Shown: positions 9,661 through 16,801, counted from the stretch's first letter. The stretch is DNA of 64,000 nucleotides from Bradyrhizobium sp. NAS96.2 (GCF_001908235.1 NZ_LGHK01000041.1:1-64000), one strand, 5' to 3'. Translations and numbers: made by a program. Notes: generated from the letters alone by a model not told the origin.

Positions 9661-9763
9661 TGTCATCGCCCGGCTTGTCCGGGCGATCGAGTATTCCAGA
9701 GACAACTGTATTGGACGGACGGGCCGCGGCGTACTGGATCGCCCGCTTTCGCGGGCGATGACA
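9661..9763. repeat. palindromic intergenic repeat, family A copy 2
   Basis: The 103-bp element has the same ends and core as 2975-3079: starts TGTCATCGCCCGGC, contains GAGTATTCCAGAGACA and GGGCCGCGGCGTACTGGAT, ends GGGCGATGACA. It lies between the holin-like gene and the convergent gene at 9795. Confidence 0.8.
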
Positions 9764-9794
9764 GCTTTGCGTGTCGGGATCGCGGAGCCTTTAC

Positions 9795-10187
9795 TCAGGT
9801 CACGCAGCGGCCGGGCTGCAGCAGCTTGGCCACTTCGGTCAGGACGCTGACCACCGGCTCGCAGGCGACCTTGCGGGTGTCGCCGGGCCGCGCGCGGGCG
9901 GGCGCTGCGGGATGATTGCGGGCCTCTTCCCGCGCCACGGGAACGCGGACCAGGACCGACGTATCCGGCAGCCGGTCGAGCTTCAGCGCGACGGTCCGGC
10001 TCGGCAGGCCGGTCACCGGAACCGCGGCGCGGTCGGTCTTGGCGGCGCGATTGACCGCGCTCTCCGGCGCCAATTGGGTGGTGACCTGCTGCCCGCCAAT
10101 GAGATCGTGGCCGGATGCCAACTGGACCGCGCCAAGCGTCAATCCAACCGCCAACGCAGCGAAAATTCCCTTTTGAATCTTTGACAT
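9795..10187 (-). CDS. hypothetical exported protein (130 aa)
   Basis: I do not recognise this family. The product begins MSKIQKGIFAALAVGLTLGA, a signal peptide or anchor, then a polar, Pro/Arg-rich body with RTVALKLDRLPDTSVLVRVP in the middle and two cysteines (VACEP and GRCVT near the C-terminus) that could form a disulfide. The ATG at 10187 is chosen so that the hydrophobic segment is at the N-terminus; an in-frame GTG at 10277 would bury it. A near-consensus EcfG-type promoter lies 49 bases upstream. Confidence 0.7.
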   Translation of the reverse strand: MSKIQKGIFAALAVGLTLGAVQLASGHDLIGGQQVTTQLAPESAVNRAAKTDRAAVPVTGLPSRTVALKLDRLPDTSVLVRVPVAREEARNHPAAPARARPGDTRKVACEPVVSVLTEVAKLLQPGRCVT

Positions 10188-10235
10188 GGTGATGTCCCTC
10201 GCCCCATGGAAATTCCCGTTGGCGATCACGGACAC

Positions 10236-10261
10236 AACGCGAACGAAACCTGCGGGGTTCT
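10236..10261 (-). promoter_or_regulatory. possible EcfG-type promoter (one mismatch)
   Basis: Minus strand AGAAC-N17-CGTT; the first base of the -35 differs from GGAAC. It is well placed for the gene starting at 10187. Confidence 0.4.
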
Positions 10262-10380
10262 CGCGTCCAGCCATCACTTAACCGTGTACGAAAAAATTTT
10301 GATTCGCGCGGAACGAGTCCGGGGTCTGCGAGTCATTGGAAGAGCCGGTTATTCCCCCTGCCCCATTGACCGGCGACGTA

Positions 10381-10421
10381 GGGCGCGACCGTGGTGATGC
10401 CGGTCGCGCCCTGCTCTTTTT
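10381..10421 (+). terminator. terminator-like hairpin without an obvious upstream gene
   Basis: Perfect ten-base stem GGGCGCGACC (10381-10390) / GGTCGCGCCC (10402-10411), then TGCTCTTTTT. The T-run is on the plus strand, where no gene is recognised upstream, so a small RNA is possible. Confidence 0.5.
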
Positions 10422-10531
10422 GGAGGCTCGCCTTTTTGGAGGTTCGTGTTTCACGCCCTGCCGGCGAACGATGTGTCAGCCGGCCTGTCACGCACGCGTC
10501 GCATTTGAAGTCAGGTCGCGAAGGACCGGCT

Positions 10532-10702
10532 TCAGTCGTCGCTCGATGGCGTGTCCTGGGATCGAACAACCGTCACCTCACGGCATGACGGGCAACGACC
10601 GACATGAAACTTGATTCCGGTCGTCTGGTCGTCGACGAGCGTCAATTCGCTCAACGGCTCGCCGCATTTGCAGGTCACCGTCTTCTTATCGGCAAAATAC
10701 AT
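10532..10702 (-). CDS. small zinc-ribbon-like protein (56 aa)
   Basis: The 56-residue product has two cysteine pairs, CKC near residue 11 and CPSC at 37-40, spaced like a small zinc ribbon (VTCKCGEPLSEL ... VGRCPSCREVTVV). No wider family is recognised; such proteins may bind nucleic acid or be structural. GGAG about eight to ten bases before the ATG at 10702 is a good ribosome site. Both the site and the ATG are duplicated by a 24-bp tandem repeat (10699-10746). Confidence 0.78.
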   Translation of the reverse strand: MYFADKKTVTCKCGEPLSELTLVDDQTTGIKFHVGRCPSCREVTVVRSQDTPSSDD

Positions 10703-10746
10703 CTGACGTGCTCCATAAGCCTACATCTGACGTGCTCCATAAGCCT
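10699..10746. repeat. perfect 24-bp tandem duplication over a start site
   Basis: ACATCTGACGTGCTCCATAA + GCCT occurs twice without mismatch (10699-10722 and 10723-10746). On the minus strand each copy carries GGAG and an ATG; the upstream copy reads ATG-TAG, a start followed at once by a stop, 24 bases before the real start at 10702. Confidence 0.95.
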
Positions 10747-10862
10747 GGAGAGTTCATCGCTTCATGAGGGCGAGCCCGCTTGCGCCGTGCTCGCCCCTCG
10801 TCTCTGCTCCTTCTCGGTCTGTCAGATCCGGACAATCCGGATGGCGGGGTAGCTCCCGGCTG

Positions 10863-11039
10863 TTATTTCGAAGCGGACTGCGCCTGCTCGGCGGCTTCGC
10901 GCGCCTGCCGCTCGGCCTTGAGGCGCTGGAAATTGTCGTAGAAGGCCTTCTCGTTGGCGCGGTGCTCCTTCATCGCCTGCGACGCCTCTTGCTGACGCTG
11001 CGCATCACGCTCTTTCCGTTGCTGGGGAGTCAGATTCAT
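10863..11039 (-). CDS. small charged helical protein (58 aa)
   Basis: The 58-residue product (starts MNLTPQQRKERDAQRQQEA, ends EQAQSASK) is almost wholly charged and should form one long helix or coiled coil. It has no membrane segment and no recognised family. Its ribosome site GGAGG lies five bases before the ATG at 11039, which makes it credible despite its size. The neighbouring zinc-ribbon gene is downstream on the same strand, about 160 bases away. Confidence 0.75.
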   Translation of the reverse strand: MNLTPQQRKERDAQRQQEASQAMKEHRANEKAFYDNFQRLKAERQAREAAEQAQSASK

Positions 11040-11119
11040 GCGGCCTCCAACTAAGTTCTTGAATCAACGCCGGATTCAACGCACGAGGCCGGGAAAAGTT
11101 GCAATGGAGGGGAACTGGC

Positions 11120-12046
11120 CTATTTGCGCAGGCTCGCCCAGACGCCACCGAGGATCAGCAAGCCGCCGACCAAATGGATCAGCTTCGGCGGCTCACCCAG
11201 AATGACCCAGGACAAGAGCGCGCTCGCGATCGGCGCGACGTAGAGCACGAGCGATGTCCGCACCGAGCCGAACCGTGCGCCGAGCCAGGCGAAGCCGGCA
11301 TAGGCCATCAGGCCCGGTACGAGGCCGGCGAACACATAGGCCTCGAACGCCCTCGCGTTGAACACCGCGGCAGGCGTCGCCCACATCTCCTGCAAGGCCG
11401 GCGGCAGCGAGCACAGCGCGCCCGCCGCCGAGAACAGGCTGACCCGCGCCAGCAGCGAGGCGCGCGGCGCGACGCGGGATTGCACCAGCGTGTAGCCCGA
11501 CCAGCCGAGCATCGCGCACACCACCAGGAGATCGCCCCAGGCCGCGCTCGATTGGGTCAGCGTTTCCAGATGGCCGCCGGAGACGATCAGCAGCGCGCCG
11601 GCGAGCGCCAGCGCCGTGCCGAGCCATTGCAGCGGACCGATATGCTCGGTGCCGAGCGCGGCCGAGATCAGCAGCACCATGATCGGCGACAGGGCGAAGA
11701 TCAGCGCGATATGGATCGCGGTGGTGGTGATGCCGGCGATGTAGACCGGGCCGCCGCACAGGAACATGCCGAGGAAGCCCGCGGCGAGGATCGGCCAGAG
11801 GTTCTGCGCCAGCGGGATCTTGCCGTCGCGGATCGCCGCGATCGCGAACGGCGCCAGCCCGATGGCGATGATGCTCCAGCGGAAGAAGGCCAGCGAGAAC
11901 GGCGGCACCGAGCCGGCAAGACCGCGCGCCAGCACCTGGTTGGAGGCTTGCCCGACCGCGACCAGGATGAAGCCGGTCAGCGCGACCGCGTCTTCCCAGC
12001 CCGGGGCTGGACGGCTGACAGGCGCCTTCGGCAACTCCGCATCCAT
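11120..12046 (-). CDS. DMT family transporter (EamA domains)
   Basis: A 308-residue inner-membrane permease with about ten hydrophobic helices in two EamA repeats; the second repeat ends with the typical SALLSWVILGEPPKLIHLVGGLLILGG-type segment. DMT permeases usually export metabolites or amino acids; the substrate is not readable. It begins 36 bases after the transglutaminase-like gene on the same strand, so the two may be one operon. A second, distinct DMT permease is at 15118. Confidence 0.9.
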   Translation of the reverse strand: MDAELPKAPVSRPAPGWEDAVALTGFILVAVGQASNQVLARGLAGSVPPFSLAFFRWSIIAIGLAPFAIAAIRDGKIPLAQNLWPILAAGFLGMFLCGGPVYIAGITTTAIHIALIFALSPIMVLLISAALGTEHIGPLQWLGTALALAGALLIVSGGHLETLTQSSAAWGDLLVVCAMLGWSGYTLVQSRVAPRASLLARVSLFSAAGALCSLPPALQEMWATPAAVFNARAFEAYVFAGLVPGLMAYAGFAWLGARFGSVRTSLVLYVAPIASALLSWVILGEPPKLIHLVGGLLILGGVWASLRK

Positions 12047-12082
12047 GACACCGCCCCCTCAGCCGGTGCGCCGCGGCGTGCG

Positions 12083-12763
12083 CTACTGCTCCGCCGCCTC
12101 GCGCTCCATGTCGCGGCCGGACATGTCCTCGCCCTGCATGTTGGCGTATTCGCGCGCCATCTCGCGCATCAGGAATTTGGCGGGGACGTCGTGATAGCTG
12201 CCGCGGTCGTTGACATATTGCATGTAGGCGCGGCCTTCGCCGTCGAAGGGATGCAGCAGCGCATCCGAATGGCCGTCGAAATCGAGCGGCTTGACGCCGA
12301 GCTTGGCGCACAGCGTATCGTTGAAGGTCGGGGTCGCCTTGCGCCAGGCGCCGTCGACGAACACTTCGGTGAAGCCGTGCCAGGTGAACAGGTCCGAGCC
12401 CATGCTCTGGCGCAGCTTCTCGGTAGTGAGATGGTTACGGACATCGGCGAAGCCGACCCGGGCCGGGATGCCGTGGACCCGGCAGGCCGCGGCATAGAGC
12501 GCGGCCTTGCCGACGCAATAGCCGTTGCCGGCGGCGAGCACGCTGGAAGCCCGATAGCTCTCCGGTGAGCGCATGCTGACATAAGGGTTGTAGCGGATAC
12601 CGTCGCGCACCGCGGTGTAGAGCCGGCTCGCGATCTCGCGCGTGCTGGCGTTAGCCGGCACAGTGGCGCGGGCGAACGCCTCGACGGCGGGATGGTCGCT
12701 GTCGACATATTCGCCGGGGTCGGTGTAGAGGCGGCTGATCGTGTCAGTGAGATGCTCGGTCAT
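12083..12763 (-). CDS. transglutaminase-like cysteine peptidase-fold protein
   Basis: A 226-residue soluble protein with a transglutaminase-like core: NGYCVGKAALYAAACRVHGI supplies the catalytic Cys (about residue 75), and LFTWHGFTEVFVDG supplies the His near 130, followed by a likely Asp/Asn in TPTFNDTL. Such proteins may act as peptidases or amidases; the substrate is unknown. No signal peptide is visible. It precedes a DMT permease on the same strand. Confidence 0.87.
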   Translation of the reverse strand: MTEHLTDTISRLYTDPGEYVDSDHPAVEAFARATVPANASTREIASRLYTAVRDGIRYNPYVSMRSPESYRASSVLAAGNGYCVGKAALYAAACRVHGIPARVGFADVRNHLTTEKLRQSMGSDLFTWHGFTEVFVDGAWRKATPTFNDTLCAKLGVKPLDFDGHSDALLHPFDGEGRAYMQYVNDRGSYHDVPAKFLMREMAREYANMQGEDMSGRDMEREAAEQ

Positions 12764-12833
12764 CGCGCAAGCTTAGCAAGCCATCAGCGCAGTTCAATGC
12801 AGCTGACGCAGCCCTGCCCCGCCAGAGTCCGGT

Positions 12834-13055
12834 TTAGTTCCTGAAGCGTTCGTCCCATTGCGGCGGCTGGTAGCTGCGCCGCTTGGCCTTGAAATATTCG
12901 CGCGCGAAATGGATGCCGATCCCGATCAGGAACGGCGGGGCGAGCGCAGCGGCGATCATGAACACGGTGATCGACTTCGGCGTCAGGATGTCCAGCACCA
13001 TCGACGCCAACAGCCACAGCGTGGCAGCAATCACCGCGACGTCGACATGCTTCAT
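12834..13055 (-). CDS. small two-helix membrane protein (73 aa)
   Basis: The 73-residue product has two hydrophobic segments (ATLWLLASMVLDIL and VFMIAAALAPPFLIGIGIHF) and a basic tail REYFKAKRRSYQPPQWDERFRN. Function unknown. GAGGGA directly upstream marks the ATG at 13055; a much longer open frame upstream has no such signal. It is divergent from the stress-type gene at 13218. Confidence 0.75.
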   Translation of the reverse strand: MKHVDVAVIAATLWLLASMVLDILTPKSITVFMIAAALAPPFLIGIGIHFAREYFKAKRRSYQPPQWDERFRN

Positions 13056-13160
13056 TCCCTCGGTCTTTCCCTTGGTCGTTCCGGGTTCCATCTTACCGGC
13101 TGGCCCCGCATGCGCCAAGGATTCCGGCGGCAGCCAATACCTCCGGCGCTTCACTTTTTT

Positions 13161-13186
13161 GGAACGGTGCCCGCGCGGGCAATGTT
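13161..13186 (+). promoter_or_regulatory. probable EcfG-type promoter (one mismatch)
   Basis: GGAAC (13161-13165), 17 bases, TGTT (13183-13186) instead of CGTT; 32 bases before the ATG at 13218, which has GGAGGG upstream. Confidence 0.5.
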
Positions 13187-13217
13187 GGTCCTGAGATAAC
13201 CGAACCCGGAGGGTGCG

Positions 13218-13472
13218 ATGGGCAACTCCAGTGACATCCACAACGGCGTCGATCATCCCGCGAGCCGGAACGGCGTCAATGACCCGGTCGACGGGGTCGA
13301 CGTGAAGCGGACCTTCAACGACAACCAGACGCCCCACGAACGCGCGCAATGGGCGGCCGACGTCCGCGCCGACGCCTCGCCCAGGAGCGGCGAAGCGTTC
13401 CTGCCCGAAGCACTGCGTCGACCGCCTACGTCGCCGATCAATCCGCGCACCGGCCGCCATCCCACCGACTAG
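13218..13472 (+). CDS. hypothetical hydrophilic protein (84 aa)
   Basis: The 84-residue product is polar and probably disordered (rich in Asn, Asp, Arg, Pro; starts MGNSSDIHNGVDHPASRNGV), with no cysteines and no membrane segment. I do not recognise a family. A strong ribosome site (GGAGGG, four bases from the ATG) and a near-consensus EcfG promoter suggest a real stress-induced gene. Confidence 0.65.
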   Translation: MGNSSDIHNGVDHPASRNGVNDPVDGVDVKRTFNDNQTPHERAQWAADVRADASPRSGEAFLPEALRRPPTSPINPRTGRHPTD

Positions 13473-13515
13473 CTAGAGCGATATGAGGTTATGGGGCCGT
13501 CGCAGGGGCGCTGCC

Positions 13516-13550
13516 AAAATATCGAAAACAACCCCATGCAAAGTAACCGG
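13516..13550. repeat. short dispersed-repeat fragment
   Basis: The segment with TCGAAAACAACCCCATGCAA resembles a motif found many times between genes in Bradyrhizobium and Rhodopseudomonas (from memory, no search). The rest of 13473-13675 shows nothing I can name. Confidence 0.35.
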
Positions 13551-13675
13551 CGGCGGCGTTCGAGCCAGGCGCAGCTTGACACGGCAACTCAGAGGCACAA
13601 TTCTAATATTCCGAAATTGCGCAAGGGTCCCTTCGCCTCATGACGGCTGCCCCCGATCGGCAGCGCAATTGACCA

Positions 13676-13961
13676 TCAAGCCGCGAACGCCCGCACCAGC
13701 AGCAGGCCGCCGAACAGCGCCAGTATCGAGAGCGCGACGGAGGCCGCGATATAGGCGCCCGCCGGCCATAGCTCACCCCGCTGCATCAGCACGATCGCAT
13801 CGAGCGAAAAGGTCGAGAAGGTGGTGAAGCCGCCGCAGATGCCGACGGTGAGAAACACCGCACCGTCTGGCTGACATTCCAGCTCAACGCGAACGACTCT
13901 GCGAAGACCCGATCAGGAACGAGCCCACGATATTGATCCCCAGCGTGCCCCAGGGAAATTC
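13676..13961 (-). pseudogene. crcB: frameshifted crcB (fluoride exporter) remnant
   Basis: CrcB/Fluc proteins are small fluoride channels. Three consecutive frames on the minus strand together give a CrcB sequence: FPWGTLGINIVGSFLIG (from 13961), then VFAESFALSWNVSQTVR, then VFLTVGICGGFTTFSTFSLD to the end at 13676. The two joints each fit a single missing base (near 13905 and 13862). The signature GGFTTFSTFS is intact in the last part, but the first about 35 residues of the family are not found upstream. The gene looks recently inactivated, unless these are sequencing errors. No second crcB is in the window. Confidence 0.8.
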
Positions 13962-14097
13962 CGCCCCTTCTCATTCGCTGGGCGGGGCGGTGGCTCATGC
14001 CCCTACCGAGGCTGTCGCGCCCGGTTGGAGTCATCAGCCTTGCGGCGGTTATCGGGGAACTCCATCCCCATCAGAGTGGGAATGGGAGGCGGGCAAA

Positions 14098-14123
14098 GCG
14101 GCGGGAGCAACTCCCGCCGCTAG
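14098..14123 (-). terminator. terminator-like hairpin after the 14133 gene
   Basis: Ten-base stem GCGGCGGGAG / CTCCCGCCGC (14098-14107, 14111-14120) with a three-base loop, 13 bases after the stop codon; the following T stretch on the minus strand is short (CTTTG), so termination strength is uncertain. Confidence 0.55.
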
Positions 14124-14132
14124 GTTATCGAG

Positions 14133-14327
14133 TTACTCGCTCATCGACAGCATCGCGTTCAGCTCGACGGCTGTCTTCAGCTGATCGATGCGCGCGACGA
14201 TCTGCTCGCGCTCGGCACCGCGCGGCAGTTGCGCGAGCTGGGTTTCGAGCCGCACCCGGTGTTCCTCGAGCCGCTGCTCGAATGTGTGCGGTTCAGATCG
14301 CTTCCGTCTCTGAATCGTCCTCTCCAT
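14133..14327 (-). CDS. small charged helical protein (64 aa)
   Basis: The 64-residue product (QRLEEHRVRLETQLAQLPRG, REQIVARIDQLKTAVELNAM) is predicted to form two amphipathic helices and has no membrane segment. No family recognised. It starts inside the last 35 bases of the preceding gene in another frame, with AAGGATGG as a possible ribosome site, so translation is probably coupled. Both would be transcribed from the EcfG-type promoter at 14489-14514. Confidence 0.75.
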   Translation of the reverse strand: MERTIQRRKRSEPHTFEQRLEEHRVRLETQLAQLPRGAEREQIVARIDQLKTAVELNAMLSMSE

Positions 14328-14469
14328 CGTCCATCCTTGGCGGTTGCAGACCGGGGCTGTTGGCCCAGCGGTCCAGTTGATCGATGACCCGAGCGTGGCT
14401 TGCGCGCCGCGGTTCCGGCGCTCTCGGCTCCTCGGATAATTTGCGGGGCAGCTTGACGTCCTTGGTCAT
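14293..14469 (-). CDS. small hydrophilic protein (58 aa)
   Basis: The 58-residue product (starts MTKDVKLPRKLSEEPRAPEP, ends DDGEDDSETEAI) is polar, proline-rich and acidic at its C-terminus. No family recognised. The ribosome site GGGAG lies about eight bases before the ATG at 14469, and a perfect EcfG-type promoter sits 20-45 bases upstream. It overlaps the start of the 64-residue gene, forming a two-gene unit. Confidence 0.75.
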   Translation of the reverse strand: MTKDVKLPRKLSEEPRAPEPRRASHARVIDQLDRWANSPGLQPPRMDDGEDDSETEAI

Positions 14470-14488
14470 GGCATCACTCCCGCAACAT

Positions 14489-14514
14489 AACGAAACAGCT
14501 CACTCGATCGTTCC
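14489..14514 (-). promoter_or_regulatory. EcfG-type promoter for the two small genes
   Basis: Minus strand GGAAC-N17-CGTT (plus-strand GTTCC at 14510-14514, AACG at 14489-14492), directly upstream of the ATG at 14469. Confidence 0.75.
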
Positions 14515-14583
14515 CAAATTTTTTTCTAAGCAATTGATTTCATTTGACAATTATACTCAATCGACGTTTTTGTCTCAACCTGT

Positions 14584-14608
14584 GGAACTCAATGCGAGTT
14601 TGCCGGTT
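14584..14608 (+). promoter_or_regulatory. possible EcfG-type promoter (one mismatch) for the RHH gene
   Basis: GGAAC (14584-14588), 16 bases, GGTT (14605-14608) in place of CGTT; 40 bases before the ATG at 14648. Confidence 0.4.
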
Positions 14609-14647
14609 TAGCAACTTGCTCAAGTGACTAATTCTTGGCGACTTGCG

Positions 14648-14890
14648 ATGAATGAGCTTCGCGCTGAACGTCTTCAAGTCATGCTTTCCCCCGACGAATT
14701 GGCGGCCTTGGATGATTTCCGGTTCAACCACCGCATGCCGACCCGCGCCGCAGCGGTCCGCGAGCTGCTCAGGCTCGGTCTGGCCGGCACCGGTACCGAT
14801 GCAGGAGCCGGGGTGAAATCGAGCGATTATGGGGTCTTCGACCGGGGTCCCGATGGGCACATGCAAGGAGACGCGCCGCAAGAGGATTGA
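14648..14890 (+). CDS. ribbon-helix-helix DNA-binding protein
   Basis: The 80-residue product has the CopG/Arc pattern: a short strand ERLQVMLSPDELAALDDFRF followed by a helix pair with TRAAAVRELLRLGL. The C-terminal 30 residues are polar and probably disordered. RHH proteins repress promoters as dimers and are often antitoxins, but no toxin gene is adjacent, so it is probably a stand-alone regulator. I chose the ATG at 14648; a GTG at 14624 is also in frame. Confidence 0.75.
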   Translation: MNELRAERLQVMLSPDELAALDDFRFNHRMPTRAAAVRELLRLGLAGTGTDAGAGVKSSDYGVFDRGPDGHMQGDAPQED

Positions 14891-14914
14891 CGGCGCGTTG
14901 GCGCAAGTGGCGGT

Positions 14915-15055
14915 TCAACCGCCGACGAAGAGGTCTACGACCGCCTTCAGGGTGCAGACCACGAGCGCCGACGTGAACATCGCCGTGCCGAGATCTGCGA
15001 GATAAAGCAGCTGCGCCTTCTGCTCCGCATCAAGCCGCGCGATCGCCTTGCGCAT
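14915..15055 (-). CDS. small single-helix membrane protein (46 aa)
   Basis: The 46-residue product has a charged start MRKAIARLDAEQKAQLLYLA and one hydrophobic segment GTAMFTSALVVCTLKAVVDLF. No family recognised. GGGAG eight bases before the ATG at 15055 and a perfect EcfG-type promoter 25-49 bases upstream support it. It lies between two unrelated genes and appears to be its own transcript. Confidence 0.72.
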   Translation of the reverse strand: MRKAIARLDAEQKAQLLYLADLGTAMFTSALVVCTLKAVVDLFVGG

Positions 15056-15079
15056 GGCCAAGCTCCCTTTTCTCAGGAG

Positions 15080-15104
15080 AACGCGATGCGCGAATGTCGG
15101 TTCC
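15080..15104 (-). promoter_or_regulatory. EcfG-type promoter for the 46-aa membrane protein
   Basis: Minus strand GGAAC-N16-CGTT (plus-strand GTTCC at 15100-15104, AACG at 15080-15083), between the stop of the DMT gene at 15118 and the ATG at 15055. Confidence 0.75.
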
Positions 15105-15117
15105 TTGGGCCACCTAC

Positions 15118-15999
15118 TCACGCCCGTTGCAGCGCCAGCGTCACGCCGCCGAGCGTGAGCGCCATGGCGCCGATCTCGCGCAGGCCCAGCGGCTCGCCGA
15201 GGATGATCGCGGCCGAGACCACGCCGATCACCGGCACCAGCAACATGCCGGTCGACGCCGATGTCGGCGGCAGGCGGCGCAGCGTCTCGAACCAGGTGAG
15301 ATAGCAGATGCCCATCGGCATCAGCGTCATGTAGGCGAAGCAGCCGAGGCCGAGCGGCGTGATCGCGGCATAATTCGGCTGCTCGAAGCAAACACCGAGC
15401 AGCAGCATGACGAGACAGCCGATGCCGACCTGCCAGGCGACCACGGCGAGCGGCGGCATCGGCAGCGGCTTGCGGTTCAGCACATTGCCGAGCGCGAACA
15501 GGATGGCGCAGGCGAGCGCAAGCGCAATGCCGGTGAGCTTGCCGGCGCTGAACGCAAAGCCGCCTCCGCCAAGCAGCAGCGCAACGCCGGCGATGCCGAG
15601 CACCAGCGCCGCCAGATCCCGCAACGTCGGGCGGCTGTGCAGCACCGGCCAGGCGAACAGCATGGCCCAGATCGGCATCGTGTAAGCCAACAGCGCGCCC
15701 TCGCCGACCGTAACGAACCGCATCGCGATGGTGCCGAAGCCCATCCAGGCAAAGACGTTGGTGAAGGAGGCGAACAGCAGCCGCGGGATCGCCTCGCGCG
15801 GCACCGCGAGCGACTGGCCGCGGGCCAGCGCCAGCGTGCCCAGGATCACCGCCGCGCAGGTGCCGGCAAGCCCGCGGGCGAACAGCGGCGGCCATTGCTG
15901 CAACAGCAGCTTCATCAGCGGCCAGTTCAGGGCCCAGCCGAACGCCGTCACCACCAGGCAGAGAAAGCCGACCGTCCTGTCGCGTTGAGTCGTGTCCAT
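15118..15999 (-). CDS. DMT family transporter (EamA domains)
   Basis: A 293-residue permease with about ten helices and two EamA repeats; the second contains MLLVPVIGVVSAAIILGEPL, the usual glycine-glutamate-proline turn of this family. The predicted activity is export of a small metabolite. It is only loosely similar to the DMT permease at 11120, so this is not a recent duplication. It is monocistronic by position. Confidence 0.9.
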   Translation of the reverse strand: MDTTQRDRTVGFLCLVVTAFGWALNWPLMKLLLQQWPPLFARGLAGTCAAVILGTLALARGQSLAVPREAIPRLLFASFTNVFAWMGFGTIAMRFVTVGEGALLAYTMPIWAMLFAWPVLHSRPTLRDLAALVLGIAGVALLLGGGGFAFSAGKLTGIALALACAILFALGNVLNRKPLPMPPLAVVAWQVGIGCLVMLLLGVCFEQPNYAAITPLGLGCFAYMTLMPMGICYLTWFETLRRLPPTSASTGMLLVPVIGVVSAAIILGEPLGLREIGAMALTLGGVTLALQRA

Positions 16000-16063
16000 C
16001 GGCCGCGCTTAGCAGGCGCAGCTATGCGATTCCACTTCGTCTCGCGCATGCCGCATCGCCCTG

Positions 16064-16789
16064 TCAGGCAAAGGTGCCGATTGTGATCCGCGGCCAGCCC
16101 TCGCTTTTCCGCGCGGCGGCAAGCTTGCTCGTCCAGGCATCGAACAGGCTTGCGATCAGGAGACGGCCGGTGCCGCGCATGTCGGGCAGTTTCATGGTCG
16201 GCGTACCGAGCGTCAGCGCGACCACGCCATGGGTCGCGGCCAGCAGTGCGGTCGCCAGCCGCTGCGGCAGGCCCGGCGCGGGTTCAGCGCCATGCGCCGC
16301 CAGAAATTCCCGCACCGAAACCACGAACAGCTCGTAGCTGCGGCGCGCGATCTCGGTCTCGCCGAAATAGACGCCGTCGGGAAAACGGCGGTCCTCGACG
16401 GTGCCGGACATCGAGAACAGCGATCGGAAGTGATCGGGATTGTCGGCCCAGTAGTCGAGATAGGTTTCCATCACCCGCCGCAGCCGCAAATCGCTGTCGG
16501 CCGTCTGCGCGCGGACCCGTTCGAGTGCTGCGGCAACCGCTTCGAGGTTCTGCTGCTTCACCGCCAGCAGCAGCAGCAGCTTGGTCGGGTAATATTTGAG
16601 GACGGTGCCCTTCGAATAGCCGATCGCGTCGGCGATCTTCTGGATCGAGACGGTCTCGAGCGTGCCAGCGGCGAATTCCTTGCGCGCGGTCTCCAGGATC
16701 AGCGCCTTCAGCGCCTCCTTGTCGGCCTCCTGGCGCGCCCTGCGCTGAAAGCGCCGCGCGCCCTTGCTGGGTCGCTCCTCGATCGACAT
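16064..16789 (-). CDS. TetR family transcriptional regulator
   Basis: The 241-residue product has the N-terminal TetR helix-turn-helix, with VSIQKIADAIGYSKGTVLKYYPTK near residues 46-69, preceded by a basic arm (KGARRFQRRARQEADKEALK). The rest is the variable ligand-binding domain. It is divergent from the cytochrome P450 gene, and a perfect 32-bp palindrome lies just before that gene, so it probably represses the P450 in the absence of a small hydrophobic ligand. Confidence 0.9.
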   Translation of the reverse strand: MSIEERPSKGARRFQRRARQEADKEALKALILETARKEFAAGTLETVSIQKIADAIGYSKGTVLKYYPTKLLLLLAVKQQNLEAVAAALERVRAQTADSDLRLRRVMETYLDYWADNPDHFRSLFSMSGTVEDRRFPDGVYFGETEIARRSYELFVVSVREFLAAHGAEPAPGLPQRLATALLAATHGVVALTLGTPTMKLPDMRGTGRLLIASLFDAWTSKLAAARKSEGWPRITIGTFA

Positions 16790-16801
16790 CGCCGTCTCCT
16801 A

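Larger units (their letters stand above)
10188..10531. other. 344-bp intergenic stretch without a convincing gene
   Basis: It holds a near-match EcfG promoter (10236-10261, minus) and a strong hairpin (10381-10411) followed by T residues on the plus strand. A plus-strand frame at 10206-10397 runs into the hairpin and has no family features. Confidence 0.6.

Noticed and set aside
14648..14890. RHH protein as half of a toxin-antitoxin pair
   Set aside because: No toxin-like gene is adjacent on the same strand; neighbours are divergent or unrelated.
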